Source of the DNA: Bacillus zhangzhouensis
GTDB taxonomy: Bacteria > Bacillota > Bacilli > Bacillales > Bacillaceae
Direction of reading: 5' to 3'
Length of the DNA stretch: 64,000 nt
NCBI RefSeq assembly: GCF_000715205.1
Contig: NZ_JOTP01000006.1
Coordinates: forward strand, 1 to 64,000
This document shows positions 33,324-42,341 of this stretch, piece by piece (position 1 is the first letter of the stretch; every line of letters starts with the position of its first letter). The translations under genes were made by a program, and so were the position numbers. A model generated the notes under the pieces. That model was not told the origin of the DNA, made no database searches, and saw only the letters and a program-made list of their open reading frames with translations.

Positions 33324-34526
33324 TCACACTGCACCAGAAGAGACATGCGACCGATTGCCTCTCGCCCACATGCTTAAAAGCAGTAAGCTGATGATAATCA
33401 TCAGCCAAAAGACGCTGCTTGATCCAAAAAAATGAATTATCGTATATCCGCACAAAGGTCCTAAAGCAGCACCAATATCTTGAACGAAGGAATAGCTTGC
33501 AAGGAAGCGATTCTTATCTGTTTGAGTAGAGGCTTTTTGAAAAGCAAGCGTATCTGTCATCGTCGTTAAGGTCGTTGACAGCAGCTGGATCAGCAGCAAC
33601 ATAACAAGAAACCAGCCACTTACCTTCAGCATGACTGCAAGAATATTGAGACCTCCAAACGAAAGAAACATCCAGCATAGCATTCGTTCTTTCAACACCA
33701 CCCTGTCAAACCACCTGCCTGTTCTCGGTGCGACAAATGGTTCCCACCCCCATCTGATCGCTTGAATCCCTCCACTTAAAGCAGATGCGCCTATGACGTA
33801 ACCGAAAAGAGCAAATTCACCATGACCGATCTTTGCTTCAATCACATGACTCAGCGTTGAAGCAAATAAACCTTGTATCACAAGTGCTATAAACATTCCA
33901 GTCATCAGTACTTTTGCTACATCTCGTGCAAACCACTTCTGTTTAATACCTTGATACACTTCGTTGCCTTGCCCCTTTTCAATCTCATCCAAAGACACAT
34001 AAAAAATACACCCTAGCAATGAGAGTAAACCAAAGACGAGCGTCATCGATTGGAAGCCGATGAAGCTTGCGAATAACCCGCCAAATAACATTCCAAATAA
34101 ACTGCCAAGACGGTAAAGCCCGTTATAAAGACCAGTCAAATGGCCTTGTGAGCCTTCATCCATTTCAGCAATTAACCGCATTCCACTCATACGTAATAAA
34201 GTCCATGCCAATCCCCATAAGCAGCGGCAAATGAGCAGCAGCCAAAAGCCGCTAACACCATATAGCATCGTTGTCACTGAGGCCATCAAGATAGCAATCA
34301 ATACGCCAGTCTTCATTGGCACATATCGGTATAGCCACCAAACAACAGGCGTTAGAGGGATGCGAATGAATCGATTGATCGACAGCAGTAATCCGACTTC
34401 CCAAATGGATGATAAACCGATCTCTCTCCAATAGATCGGAAGAACAATATAAAGCATTGAATCTCCAATGAGTGCAAACGCTGTGATGAGCGATATTGAG
34501 ACGACTTGCTTTTGACGATGGTCCAT
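33324..34526 (-). CDS. MFS transporter, substrate unknown
   Basis: 400 aa with 12 hydrophobic segments; the motif A region between TM2 and TM3 is degenerate (WWLYRYVPMKTGVLI), and GSQGHLTGLYNGLYRLGSLFGML is the TM5 antiporter-like segment. Related to 12-TM drug exporters. Divergent from a LysR regulator with a shared 100-bp control region, so the LysR protein probably controls it. ATG 34526 with AGGGGGCAGAG before it. Confidence 0.75.
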   Translation of the reverse strand: MDHRQKQVVSISLITAFALIGDSMLYIVLPIYWREIGLSSIWEVGLLLSINRFIRIPLTPVVWWLYRYVPMKTGVLIAILMASVTTMLYGVSGFWLLLICRCLWGLAWTLLRMSGMRLIAEMDEGSQGHLTGLYNGLYRLGSLFGMLFGGLFASFIGFQSMTLVFGLLSLLGCIFYVSLDEIEKGQGNEVYQGIKQKWFARDVAKVLMTGMFIALVIQGLFASTLSHVIEAKIGHGEFALFGYVIGASALSGGIQAIRWGWEPFVAPRTGRWFDRVVLKERMLCWMFLSFGGLNILAVMLKVSGWFLVMLLLIQLLSTTLTTMTDTLAFQKASTQTDKNRFLASYSFVQDIGAALGPLCGYTIIHFFGSSSVFWLMIIISLLLLSMWARGNRSHVSSGAV

Positions 34527-34555
34527 TTTTCTCTGCCCCCTTCGCTATCTTTACG

Positions 34556-34571
34556 ATAAGGGATACCTTAT
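34556..34571. promoter_or_regulatory. Candidate LysR operator
   Basis: A perfect 6-bp dyad ATAAGG-GATA-CCTTAT in the space between the divergent MFS and LysR genes; a -10-like TATAAT overlaps its right end. Confidence 0.5.
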
Positions 34572-34630
34572 AATAAATCTAATGAATGTTTTTGATTTAA
34601 TCATCAAAATAATTGATAGGTGGTGCAACA

Positions 34631-35539
34631 TTGAATTTACATGCCCTCCGGATTTTTGCAAAGGTTGCAGAAACAAAAAGCGTCACACAAACGGCAGATG
34701 TGTTAGCTTTGACACAGCCAGCTGTGACAGCTCAACTCAGAAGCATTGAAAGAGAGATCGGTTTTCGCCTTTTTAAACGAAACGGCCGGGGAATTACACT
34801 CACGGAAATGGGGAAAATTCTGTATCCTTATGCCCGGCAAGTATTTGAAGCTGAAAAGGAAGTAGAATATCAGATCACGCTATTACAAAACGGAAAAAAA
34901 GGGCGACTCCGAATCGCTTCTACCTACGTACCGCTCAATTTTTTGCTGCCTGATTGGCTTGCTGCTTTTAAAACATCATCACCACAGACCGAAATTGAAT
35001 TAAAAAGCGGAAACTCCGCTCAAGTCATAGAGAGTCTTCTGCAATATCAATCAGATGTGGCCATCGCTGTGATTGAAGATCTGCACCACGAGGAGATTCT
35101 CACCTCCCATTTGACTGATTTAAGCTATGATTTTATTGTCCCGGCGGACCATCCATTGAACGGAAAAACCGTCCCGCTTGAGCGCCTGAGCCATGAACCT
35201 TTTTTAATGCGCGAAGAAGGCAGTTCCACAAGAGAAAAGCTCTTTTCTCTCTTTACCTCTAAAGGAATTAAAAAACCGACCGTTGATTTACAATTCAGCG
35301 GTGTCCATGAAGCGATTCAAATGATCAAAGCAGGCTATGGCATCACTCTTGTTCCTCGTGATGCTGTTCACAGAAGTCTCGATCGGAAAGAAATTGGGCG
35401 CGTGTACATTGAAGGAATTGAAATCGTCAGACCTGTCGTTGTCTGCAAACGAGCAAATGATCTTGAAGAAAATAAGACGGTGAATGCCTTCCTGCAAATG
35501 AAGGACATTGGTCCGTTTACAACGCCTCCTTCAAATTAA
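34631..35539 (+). CDS. LysR-family transcriptional regulator
   Basis: 302 aa from TTG 34631, chosen because AGGTGG precedes it by 7 nt and the LysR winged helix then begins at once (MNLHALRIFAKVAETKSVT). HTH at about 18-37 (TADVLALTQPAVTAQLRSIE), then a periplasmic-binding-like effector domain from about residue 90. The family branch with CysL-like proteins seems close. Probably regulates the divergent MFS gene. A terminator follows. Confidence 0.82.
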   Translation: MNLHALRIFAKVAETKSVTQTADVLALTQPAVTAQLRSIEREIGFRLFKRNGRGITLTEMGKILYPYARQVFEAEKEVEYQITLLQNGKKGRLRIASTYVPLNFLLPDWLAAFKTSSPQTEIELKSGNSAQVIESLLQYQSDVAIAVIEDLHHEEILTSHLTDLSYDFIVPADHPLNGKTVPLERLSHEPFLMREEGSSTREKLFSLFTSKGIKKPTVDLQFSGVHEAIQMIKAGYGITLVPRDAVHRSLDRKEIGRVYIEGIEIVRPVVVCKRANDLEENKTVNAFLQMKDIGPFTTPPSN

Positions 35540-35573
35540 AAAAGTGCCTGCTGAAGTAACAGGCACTTTCTCT
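35539..35573. terminator. Bidirectional terminator after LysR gene
   Basis: AAAGTGCCTG / CAGGCACTTT perfect 10-bp stem between convergent genes. Confidence 0.88.
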
Positions 35574-36051
35574 ATTCAGATGGCTGAACTATGTCAAACG
35601 GTAAAGCCTTGGCCGCTTCAACTAATCGTTTTGGAGTCATCAATATTTCATTTCCCCATTCTCCCGCTCCAACTCCTAATACCTCTTCTTCTAATAGCGA
35701 AGCTTCAATAATCGTGCGAAAGCCTTCAGGCTGCCAGCAAAATGGCGGAATCGAACCAATTCGATAGCCCGTCACTTCAAGAACCGTGTCCGGTGAAGCC
35801 ATTTTGATATTGCGGGAGCCGGCCGCTTTCTTTAGTTTTCCTGATTTGATATGCTGGTCAGCGCCAACCATCACAAGCAGCTGCTCCCCTTCCCCTGTTT
35901 CAAAGATCAATGTTTTAATCATTTGTCTTTCCCGAAAACCAAGGGCTTCCGCTACATTTGCTGCACCTTTTTCTGTTTCGGCAGAAAATGTTTTGATGTC
36001 ATATGGGATGCCGAGCTTGTCCAAAAAGTCATGTGCCGGTAATTTTCTCAC
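35572..36051 (-). CDS. YbaK/EbsC-type aminoacyl-tRNA deacylase
   Basis: 159 aa single-domain editing protein: IKTLIFETGEGEQLLVMVGADQHI with the family Lys and GADQ, KLKKAAGSRNIKMA and GSIPPF. YbaK-like enzymes hydrolyse Cys-tRNA(Pro) or similar mischarged tRNAs. YwhH of B. subtilis is the closest kind I know. Start ATG 36051 is moderately supported. Convergent with the LysR gene. Confidence 0.8.
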   Translation of the reverse strand: MRKLPAHDFLDKLGIPYDIKTFSAETEKGAANVAEALGFRERQMIKTLIFETGEGEQLLVMVGADQHIKSGKLKKAAGSRNIKMASPDTVLEVTGYRIGSIPPFCWQPEGFRTIIEASLLEEEVLGVGAGEWGNEILMTPKRLVEAAKALPFDIVQPSE

Positions 36052-36197
36052 TAGATTGAACCCCTTTCCTTATGGTGTCTTTCATTAAAGCTTATCACAA
36101 TCATCTCATCCTTAAGATGTATTTTTCAATGGAAAGCCTCTAGGCACTTCATCCCCATGCTATACTGAACTTGTTTTTGAAAAGGAGTCGGTTTGAT

Positions 36198-37400
36198 ATG
36201 GGAAATAAGTTTTGGTTTTATACAGGCAGTAAAAGCCTCCTCATGCTAAGTGATATTCTTTTTGTGATGACCATCACGTTTGTCATCTATCAAGATACAC
36301 AATCTGTTGCGTATGCCGCTGTATTTCCGCTCATTAGAACGCTATGCCAGCTTTTGGCTGGGCTCATTTCCCCTGTTTTGACAGATCGCTTTCAAGCCTA
36401 TCGTCTATTGAAATGGGTCCCTCTTTTACGTCTTGGAATGTTCATCGTGTTTACAGCACAATTTCATTTCTTTCAGCAGCATATGGTGTGGCTGTTTGGA
36501 GCGCTCATTTTGATTTCCATTACAGGCGGATTCATCAGTCCTTTATTACAGGCGATCATGCCGATGCTTGTGCCAGCAAATCAGCTTGTGAAGGCGAATA
36601 GTACAGCCTCCATTTTTCATCAAATGGTTCAAATCGCCGGCTATTCGTTTACTGGAATGCTCGTCTTGTTTATTGGTCCATTTTATTTACTGGGAATTAC
36701 TTGTCTCATGATTGTGTTGTCATATCTATTTTTCATGCCCGTTTTTCCTCTTCTTAAGCAAGAAGATGTAGATCGAAAAGCAAATAAGCTGAACAGTTTC
36801 AAAGACGGCTGGACGGTCATTTGGAAAAATAAAACCGTTCGCACCCTGACCTTTATGGATGTTTGTGAAAATATAGCGGGTGCTGTTTGGATCGGAGCCA
36901 TTACGCTTGCCTTTGTCACGCACGATTTAAAAGAAAGTGAAGATTGGTGGGGATTTATCAATGCTGCTTATTATACTGGTGCCATTATAGGCGGGCTGTT
37001 GGCTGCGTGGATGAGTCGTTTCATACAAAGGCAGCTGCTCCTCTTTATGGCAGCAGGGTCATTCATCTATGCGGTCCTGACCATTCTTTTTGCACTGAAC
37101 AGCCTTCCGTGGCTTGCTCTTGTGCTTTGTATCCTGATGGGACCTGCCTATCAAATTCGAGATGTTTCGCAGCAAACCATTCTTCAAACGGAAACACCAG
37201 TCCGTGATTTATCGAAGGTGTATTCCGCTCACTACGTCCTTTCTTCTGTATCTGTCGGTTTATCCATTTTCTTTGTTGGGATGATTGCAGATGCATTCGG
37301 AGCAAGGTTTGTGTATTTATTAGGCGGTCTGTTTGTGCTCATCTGTTCAGGCATCGCCATCCTCGCTTTCATGGTGCAGAAAAAAAGAGCGGCTGTTTAA
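36198..37400 (+). CDS. MFS transporter
   Basis: 400 aa from ATG 36198 (AAAGGAGT upstream; an in-frame earlier start at 36171 would lie inside the site). About 11-12 membrane segments; LADRF-type loop is LTDRFQAYRLLKW, and VQKKRAAV ends the protein. This lineage is the 'putative efflux MFS' with weak motif A like enterobactin or macrolide exporters. No neighbour gives the substrate. Its end overlaps the terminator shared with the RpiR gene. Confidence 0.78.
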   Translation: MGNKFWFYTGSKSLLMLSDILFVMTITFVIYQDTQSVAYAAVFPLIRTLCQLLAGLISPVLTDRFQAYRLLKWVPLLRLGMFIVFTAQFHFFQQHMVWLFGALILISITGGFISPLLQAIMPMLVPANQLVKANSTASIFHQMVQIAGYSFTGMLVLFIGPFYLLGITCLMIVLSYLFFMPVFPLLKQEDVDRKANKLNSFKDGWTVIWKNKTVRTLTFMDVCENIAGAVWIGAITLAFVTHDLKESEDWWGFINAAYYTGAIIGGLLAAWMSRFIQRQLLLFMAAGSFIYAVLTILFALNSLPWLALVLCILMGPAYQIRDVSQQTILQTETPVRDLSKVYSAHYVLSSVSVGLSIFFVGMIADAFGARFVYLLGGLFVLICSGIAILAFMVQKKRAAV

Positions 37401-37415
37401 TACAGCGGCTCTTTT
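37383..37415. terminator. Bidirectional terminator MFS / RpiR gene
   Basis: AAAAGAGC-g-GCTGT / ACAGC-g-GCTCTTTT stem with a 5-nt loop, containing the MFS stop. Confidence 0.8.
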
Positions 37416-38145
37416 ACTTTTCTTTTAACATCGTAAACATCTCACGAGCCATTGTTTCTAATATATACACGACCGGCGTCTGTGTCGTGATATTGGCTCT
37501 GTGCACTCGTTCATCTGTGACGTAATAGGCAATATTTAAGTCAGATATTCGCGAAATTGTGCAGTGCTGATTGTTTGTAATGCTAATGATCGTACTTCCT
37601 TCTCTTTTTAATTTCGAAATATGATCAATCGTAATGCGGTTCTCCCCTGAGACAGAAAGCACAATGGTGACACTATTGTCCAAATACTGCATATTCATCG
37701 GGAAAAATGGATCATTGATGTAAAATGAAAATTTCTCAAGACTCGAAAAGTACCTTGCCCCATACTGCGCCAAAATACCAGAACTGCCAGTCCCGATAAA
37801 CAGTACGTTTTTTGCTTCGGCAATGAGCCTCGCTGCCCCTTTGATTTTCTCCTCAAAGTCTCCTTTGAGTGTTCGTTCTATAAATTCATATAGAAAATGC
37901 TGAGTGCTTTTCAAAGAAGGTGTTTGTTCTGATTCTAAATACATTTTGAGCCTTACTTTAAACTCTGAAAAGCCTTCACAATTCACTTTTCGGCAAAAGC
38001 GAAGGACAGACGAGGTGGAAATATGAGCGGCATCTGCCAAGTCTCGAATTCTCATATACACGACCTTTTCACTGTTTTCCATAATGTATCGATATAAAGC
38101 GCTTTCTAGTTCATTAAAGCTCGAAATGATCTCACTTGAAAACAT
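37414..38145 (-). CDS. RpiR-family sugar-phosphate regulator
   Basis: 243 aa: N-terminal HTH (about 20-75, MRIRDLADAAHISTSSVLRFCRK) and a SIS domain (about 100-225) with VLFIGTGSSGILAQYGARYF, the phosphosugar-binding loop. Divergent from licH, a phospho-beta-glucosidase, so its ligand is probably a 6-phospho-disaccharide or its product, and licH its target. In B. subtilis licH is controlled by the PRD activator LicR instead, so the wiring here is different. Confidence 0.83.
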   Translation of the reverse strand: MFSSEIISSFNELESALYRYIMENSEKVVYMRIRDLADAAHISTSSVLRFCRKVNCEGFSEFKVRLKMYLESEQTPSLKSTQHFLYEFIERTLKGDFEEKIKGAARLIAEAKNVLFIGTGSSGILAQYGARYFSSLEKFSFYINDPFFPMNMQYLDNSVTIVLSVSGENRITIDHISKLKREGSTIISITNNQHCTISRISDLNIAYYVTDERVHRANITTQTPVVYILETMAREMFTMLKEK

Positions 38146-38350
38146 CTGACTTCCCCTTTCACAAACAATATGTCACAACGTGTTTCTTCTATGTAACAAA
38201 TCCCTAAATGAGACACCCTTGCCTAAAGACGCTGAAGTCATTTACGCACTAGATGCTCTCACGATAAGCTATAGATGTACAAACAAAAGAAAAAGAATTG
38301 GCTACATTCTATTATAACATTGCGCGTTACATTATTCGGAGGTGCAGAAC

Positions 38351-39679
38351 ATGGCAAAAGGATTAAAGGTTGTCACAATTGGCGGAGGATCAAGCTATAC
38401 ACCAGAGCTTGTGGAAGGATTCATTAAACGGTACGATGAATTTCCGATTAGCGAACTTTGGCTCGTCGATATTGAAGCTGGAAAAGAAAAGCTTGAGATC
38501 GTTGGAGACCTTGCAAAACGAATGGTCAAAAAAGCAGGCCTTCCAATCGACGTCCATTTAACACTAGATCGTAAGAAAGCGCTTGCGGGTGCTGATTTCG
38601 TTACAACACAATTCCGTGTCGGACTGCTTGAAGCACGCATGAAGGATGAACGCATTCCTTTAAAATATGATGTCATTGGTCAGGAAACAAATGGTCCAGG
38701 AGGTCTTTTTAAAGGGCTTCGCACCATTCCTGTCATTCTTGATATTGTCAAAGATATTGAAGAATTATGCCCTGACGCATGGCTTGTGAATTTCACTAAC
38801 CCTGCCGGTATGGTCACAGAAGCAGTTCTTCGCTATTCAAACCACCGCAAAGTCGTTGGCTTATGTAACGTGCCAATCGGCATTCGCATGGGAATCGCCA
38901 AAGGGCTGGATGTAGACGCAAGCAGAGTCGAAGTCAGCTTTGCTGGATTAAACCATATGGTATTTGGACTCAACGTATTCTTAGATGGCAAAAGCATCAT
39001 GGATCAAGTCATTGAAGACATGGCAGATCCAAATTCCACAATGTCGATGAACAATATTCATGCGATTCCTTGGGATGCAGACTTCTTAAAAGGTCTTGGC
39101 GTGATTCCTTGTCCGTATCACCGCTACTACTACAAAACAAGTGATATGCTGGCTGAAGAAAAGAAAGCAGCAGCGAGCGAAGGGACTCGTGCAGAAGTCG
39201 TTCGTGCACTAGAAAATGACCTGTTCGAGCTTTACAAAGACCCTGATCTCGATATCAAGCCGCCACAGCTTGAAAAACGAGGCGGTGCCTACTACAGTGA
39301 TGCGGCTTGTAACTTGATCGCATCGATTTATAACGACAAGCACGACATTCAGCCGGTGAACACGATTAACAATGGCGCGATTAGTGACATTCCAAATGAT
39401 TCTGCCGTTGAACTCAACTGCGTTATCACAAAAGACGGTCCTAAACCAATCGCTGTTGGTGAAATGCCGGTCGCTGTGAAAGGACTTATTTCTCAAATTA
39501 AATCCTTTGAACGTGTAGCCGCTGAAGCAGCCGTTACAGGCGATTACAACACAGCACTTGTGGCGATGACCATCAATCCGCTTGTGCCATCAGATGCCAT
39601 TGCAAAAAGCATCCTAGATGAAATGCTAGAAGCACACAAAGAGTATTTGCCACAGTTTTTCAATAAAGTAGAAGCATAA
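38351..39679 (+). CDS. licH: 6-phospho-beta-glucosidase (GH4)
   Basis: 442 aa from ATG 38351 (CGGAGGTG upstream). GH4 features: NAD loop VVTIGGGSSYTPELV (7-21), QETNGPGGLFKGLRTIP, VNFTNPAGMVTEAV and LCNVPIG with the Mn-binding Cys, GLNHMVFGL. GH4 enzymes hydrolyse 6-phospho-glucosides by an NAD- and Mn-dependent redox mechanism after PTS uptake. No PTS gene is adjacent, unlike the B. subtilis licBCAH operon. It ends at a terminator split by repeat copy B. Confidence 0.87.
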   Translation: MAKGLKVVTIGGGSSYTPELVEGFIKRYDEFPISELWLVDIEAGKEKLEIVGDLAKRMVKKAGLPIDVHLTLDRKKALAGADFVTTQFRVGLLEARMKDERIPLKYDVIGQETNGPGGLFKGLRTIPVILDIVKDIEELCPDAWLVNFTNPAGMVTEAVLRYSNHRKVVGLCNVPIGIRMGIAKGLDVDASRVEVSFAGLNHMVFGLNVFLDGKSIMDQVIEDMADPNSTMSMNNIHAIPWDADFLKGLGVIPCPYHRYYYKTSDMLAEEKKAAASEGTRAEVVRALENDLFELYKDPDLDIKPPQLEKRGGAYYSDAACNLIASIYNDKHDIQPVNTINNGAISDIPNDSAVELNCVITKDGPKPIAVGEMPVAVKGLISQIKSFERVAAEAAVTGDYNTALVAMTINPLVPSDAIAKSILDEMLEAHKEYLPQFFNKVEA

Positions 39680-39684
39680 AAAGA

Positions 39685-39711
39685 AACCCGCACTTGTTGA
39701 AAGTGCGGGTT
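39685..39711 (-). terminator. Minus-strand terminator left of repeat copy B
   Basis: AACCCGCACTT / AAGTGCGGGTT, 5-nt loop; the T tract (TTCTTTTT) is on the minus-strand side, so it serves the gene at 39918-40565, beyond the repeat. Confidence 0.75.
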
Positions 39712-39888
39712 CAGATTGTTGACAAAGGGCTAAAATGATCTTTATTTTAGCCCTTTGTCTTCTTTTCAGCGTGATATGAAAACCCTTGCAGTCTAGGAAA
39801 GCCGAGTACTGGAGCGGAGCGAATTTTCTATTCGTGAGCACCAGCACGCAGAACTGACACCGAATGCGAGGGTTTGTCTTCACGCTGA
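39711..39888 (+). repeat. Dispersed element, copy B (long form)
   Basis: 178 bp. It starts TCAGATTG, then a 39-nt hairpin (39721-39759, GACAAAGGGCTAAAAT and its complement), then the core from TCAGCGTGATATG to CACGCTGA that is shared with copy A. Copy C at 60451-60630 is the same arrangement in reverse. No coding capacity of its own. It is embraced by two versions of one terminator hairpin (39685-39711 and 39888-39917). Confidence 0.88.
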
Positions 39889-39917
39889 AACCGCACTAGT
39901 TGAAAGTGCGGTTTTTC
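39888..39917 (+). terminator. Plus-strand terminator right of repeat copy B
   Basis: AAACCGCACT / AGTGCGGTTT followed by TTCTT. It nearly repeats the hairpin on the other side of the element, and serves licH transcription. Confidence 0.8.
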
Positions 39918-40565
39918 TTATTTGCCTGCAAACAGCCGGTCCATCTGAGCGCGATCATAGTCTAATAGCCAGTGCTGTAAGCCTTCATAGACTGGGCGTA
40001 GTCGCTCAGGGTCTGCTGCAATAAGATCACAGCCTCGATCATCATATAAGTGAAAAATCATCTGTTTTGAGAGGTTGATGAGATAGATTTCATACCCCAG
40101 TTTTCCCTTCATGATCTGATTTGGTGTAAAAAAATCTTCTTGGCATATCGCATGAAGCAAAGGGCGCAACCGAATATCTCTCAGACGGCAGTTGATTGTA
40201 AACCGCTCTAACTGAATAACCTCTTCTATTTCTGGGTGTACATAGGTCAAAGGCTCATGACGCAATCGGTAACGCACTTTCCGATTGACATATTTTTGAT
40301 ACACCAGGAGCTTACGTTTCGTTAATTCATGTTCATGTTCTGTATACACATCAGTCACAAGCAGCACATCGTCTTCTGCTTGAAAGGAATGCCTTACAAT
40401 ATGTAAAGCGCGATCTCCTGCTGTTTCTAACACTTCTGTTTCCTTTCCTAATGACCAATCTGCTACTTCAAACCGAAGCCCATACGGCCATTCATAAAAG
40501 AGAGGCGGTGCTAGGTACAGATTTGGAAAATAAGTGTTTAAAAATATATTTGTTTGATCGCTCAT
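39918..40565 (-). CDS. DUF3885 domain protein
   Basis: 215 aa from ATG 40565 (GGAAGGA upstream). The C-terminal part, QMIFHLYDDRGCDLIAADPE and YEGLQHWLLDYDRAQMDRLF, fits the DUF3885 domain; the N-terminal 60 residues contain LFYEWPYGLRFE. Soluble, no catalytic motif. Such proteins occur singly in Bacillus, sometimes near polymorphic-toxin immunity genes; none is near. Function unknown. Confidence 0.65.
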   Translation of the reverse strand: MSDQTNIFLNTYFPNLYLAPPLFYEWPYGLRFEVADWSLGKETEVLETAGDRALHIVRHSFQAEDDVLLVTDVYTEHEHELTKRKLLVYQKYVNRKVRYRLRHEPLTYVHPEIEEVIQLERFTINCRLRDIRLRPLLHAICQEDFFTPNQIMKGKLGYEIYLINLSKQMIFHLYDDRGCDLIAADPERLRPVYEGLQHWLLDYDRAQMDRLFAGK

Positions 40566-40678
40566 AGGATGTCCTTCCATTGGTTTTATGTCTTATTTTA
40601 ATATTGAAGCATAGAGAAAAACAATTGGAAATGAACTGTCATTTCTTATACGATGGAAAGAGATGGAGGTGTGACCAA

Positions 40679-40885
40679 TTGAAAAAATCAAAATGGCTTT
40701 TACACGTATTTCTCACAGCATTGATCACGATGTGGATTCAGGCTGGACTTGATCAGGTGAACATCATTCAGATAACCAATATATGGGTCGATGCCAGCAG
40801 CTGGATCATCATCTTCTTTGTGATTTACGCTCTTCTCGACTGGACAGCTCACGTCCTAGCAAAACGAAAAACCGTTCATCGTTGA
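40679..40885 (+). CDS. Small two-helix membrane protein
   Basis: 68 aa from TTG 40679 behind GGAGGTG (7 nt). Basic start MKKSK, TM1 WLLHVFLTALITMWIQA, a loop with NIIQITNIWVD, TM2 SWIIIFFVIYALLDWTAHVL, and a basic tail. Positive charge at both ends suggests both termini in the cytoplasm. No family recognised. Confidence 0.65.
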   Translation: MKKSKWLLHVFLTALITMWIQAGLDQVNIIQITNIWVDASSWIIIFFVIYALLDWTAHVLAKRKTVHR

Positions 40886-40912
40886 ACATCTCTTTCATAG
40901 AGATGTTTTTTC
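40884..40912. terminator. Terminator after small membrane protein
   Basis: AACATCTCT / AGAGATGTT and a T6 run; also reaches the 3' end of the broken oxidoreductase gene. Confidence 0.85.
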
Positions 40913-41809
40913 TTGAAACGCCTCTTGTACAAGCTCATGAATCACGCCCATTCCTGCCTGACTGCCAGCAGCTGCTGCAAGAACTAGCTGAGCAGGACCA
41001 CCTAAAGTATCACCACATGCAAATACACCGCTGACGGATGTACGTCCAAGGCTATCTGTTTCAATACCCGCATTCTTCGTCATTTGACAGCCAAGCTTTT
41101 CGGCAAATGGGGCTGATTGCTTGGAATCACTTGCTACAAATCCGCCTTCTCTTTTTACTCTCTCCCCATCCGTAAGCTGAAGAGAGTGCATCTGCCCATT
41201 GTGATTTTCGATCGACACAATTGGCACATCAATGACTTGAATAGAATGCGCCGAAAGAAGTACCCTTTCCTCTTCAGCTAACACTTAATGCCCATTCGTA
41301 AACACGATCAAATCCTTTGTCCAATTGGAGAGAAGCTTAGCCATATGCAAGGCACGTTGATTCTCTGCAATGAGCGCAAGTGCCTTGTCCTTTAATTCCC
41401 ATCCATCACAGAAAGGACAGCTAAACAACGTCTTTCCATGCACATCATGAATCCCTTTGATCTCTGGTAACATATCCTGAAGTCCCGTTGCCAATATGAT
41501 TTTTTTTGATTCAACCGTCTCCCCCTCGTGTGTCAGTAACGTAAAGCGGTCCTCTTTCTTTTGTATATCAACAATTCTACTTCGTTTGATTTGGATATTA
41601 GGGTAGGTCTGAAGATCTGCCTCTCCCGCTTTTCTGATCTCAAACGGTGTCATTCCATCGTTTGTAATAAAACCATGTGATTCCTGTGTCACTCGATTTC
41701 TTGGCTGCTCGTCATCAAACACGATGACCTGTTTTCTGCCCCTTCCCACAACAAGTGCCGCATTTAATCCAGCTGGTCCGCCTCCGATAATGGCACAATC
41801 TATGAACAT
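40895..41809 (-). pseudogene. Thioredoxin-reductase-like NAD(P)/FAD oxidoreductase broken by an in-frame TAA
   Basis: One reading frame of about 304 codons is interrupted only by TAA at 41285-41287. The first part (174 aa) has the FAD loop CAIIGGGPAGLNAALVV, LATG and the redox motif CPFC within FSCPFCDGWELKDK; the second part has the GVFACGD and AAAAGSQAG ends of the family. No frameshift is needed, so one base change in a Gln, Lys or Glu codon explains it. Translation of a second piece is unlikely, as no start with ribosome binding site follows. The neighbour upstream is an Rrf2 regulator, and matching 20-bp sites before both genes suggest it controls this enzyme. A sequencing error or suppressor read-through are the alternatives. 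Confidence 0.8.
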
Positions 41810-41846
41810 ATGAATCTCTCCTTTTTATTAAAGACTTCAAAGACTC

Positions 41847-41866
41847 TTTATATCTATAATTTAATC
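41847..41866 (-). promoter_or_regulatory. Putative Rrf2 site before oxidoreductase gene
   Basis: On the minus strand the site contains TAAATTATAGATATAAA, nearly identical to the site at 42342-42361 upstream of the Rrf2 gene itself. It may be the operator, or a shared promoter. Confidence 0.5.
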
Positions 41867-41873
41867 AAAAAAA

Positions 41874-42311
41874 TCACATCTTGAGAAATGGATTCTTTTC
41901 TGTCTGCTCAATTTGACTCGCAATATCAATTAAACGTTTTTGACTGAGGGTTTCTTGCATTTTTGTTTCAACATCCTGCATGACTTGTTCAATCAAACAA
42001 CCATCGTGAGGCATTAAAGATTCGTGCTCTAAGGAACAGTGAAATAAATTCGTGTGCCCTTCTACAGCCTGAATGACGTCTAAAAACGAAATGTCTTCCT
42101 TTCGTTTGAGAATGGTGTATCCTCCCTTTGCACCAGGCGTTGATTCAATCAATCCCGCCTTCACAAGCTTTGTTAAAATTTTTGATAAATAGGTTGGTGA
42201 AAGATCTTGCATCTTAGCAAGAGGCTCAACACCCATCGCTTTGCCCTTTGGCGCAAGAGTTAAAAACACCATCGTATGCAGTGCATAGTTGGTCGCTTTA
42301 GAATATTTCAT
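41874..42311 (-). CDS. Rrf2-family regulator
   Basis: 145 aa: winged helix (YALHTMVFLTLAP, VEPLAKMQDLSPTYLSKILTKLVKAGLIES, GGYTL) and dimerisation helix. Two cysteines lie in the sensor segment (HCSLEHESLMPHDGC); classical FeS Rrf2 proteins such as NsrR and IscR have three, so either a thiol switch or an FeS site with another ligand. Upstream of an oxidoreductase gene, presumably its target. Confidence 0.85.
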   Translation of the reverse strand: MKYSKATNYALHTMVFLTLAPKGKAMGVEPLAKMQDLSPTYLSKILTKLVKAGLIESTPGAKGGYTILKRKEDISFLDVIQAVEGHTNLFHCSLEHESLMPHDGCLIEQVMQDVETKMQETLSQKRLIDIASQIEQTEKNPFLKM

Positions 42312-42341
42312 CAGATGATTCCTTTCTATCTATTATAGACC

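Noticed and set aside
38160-38200. Possible operator in the licH/RpiR intergenic region
   Set aside because: Weak partial repeats around TGTCACAACGTG and TATGTAACA did not give a convincing dyad or match to a known site.
39626-39883. Open frame of 85 codons across repeat copy B (similar frames cross copies A and C)
   Set aside because: No ribosome binding site; the shared peptide only reflects shared repeat DNA, and the frames enter neighbouring genes.
41280-41290. Programmed frameshift or selenocysteine explanation for the stop in the oxidoreductase
   Set aside because: The frame is the same on both sides of a TAA; Sec uses TGA, and no slippery sequence is seen.
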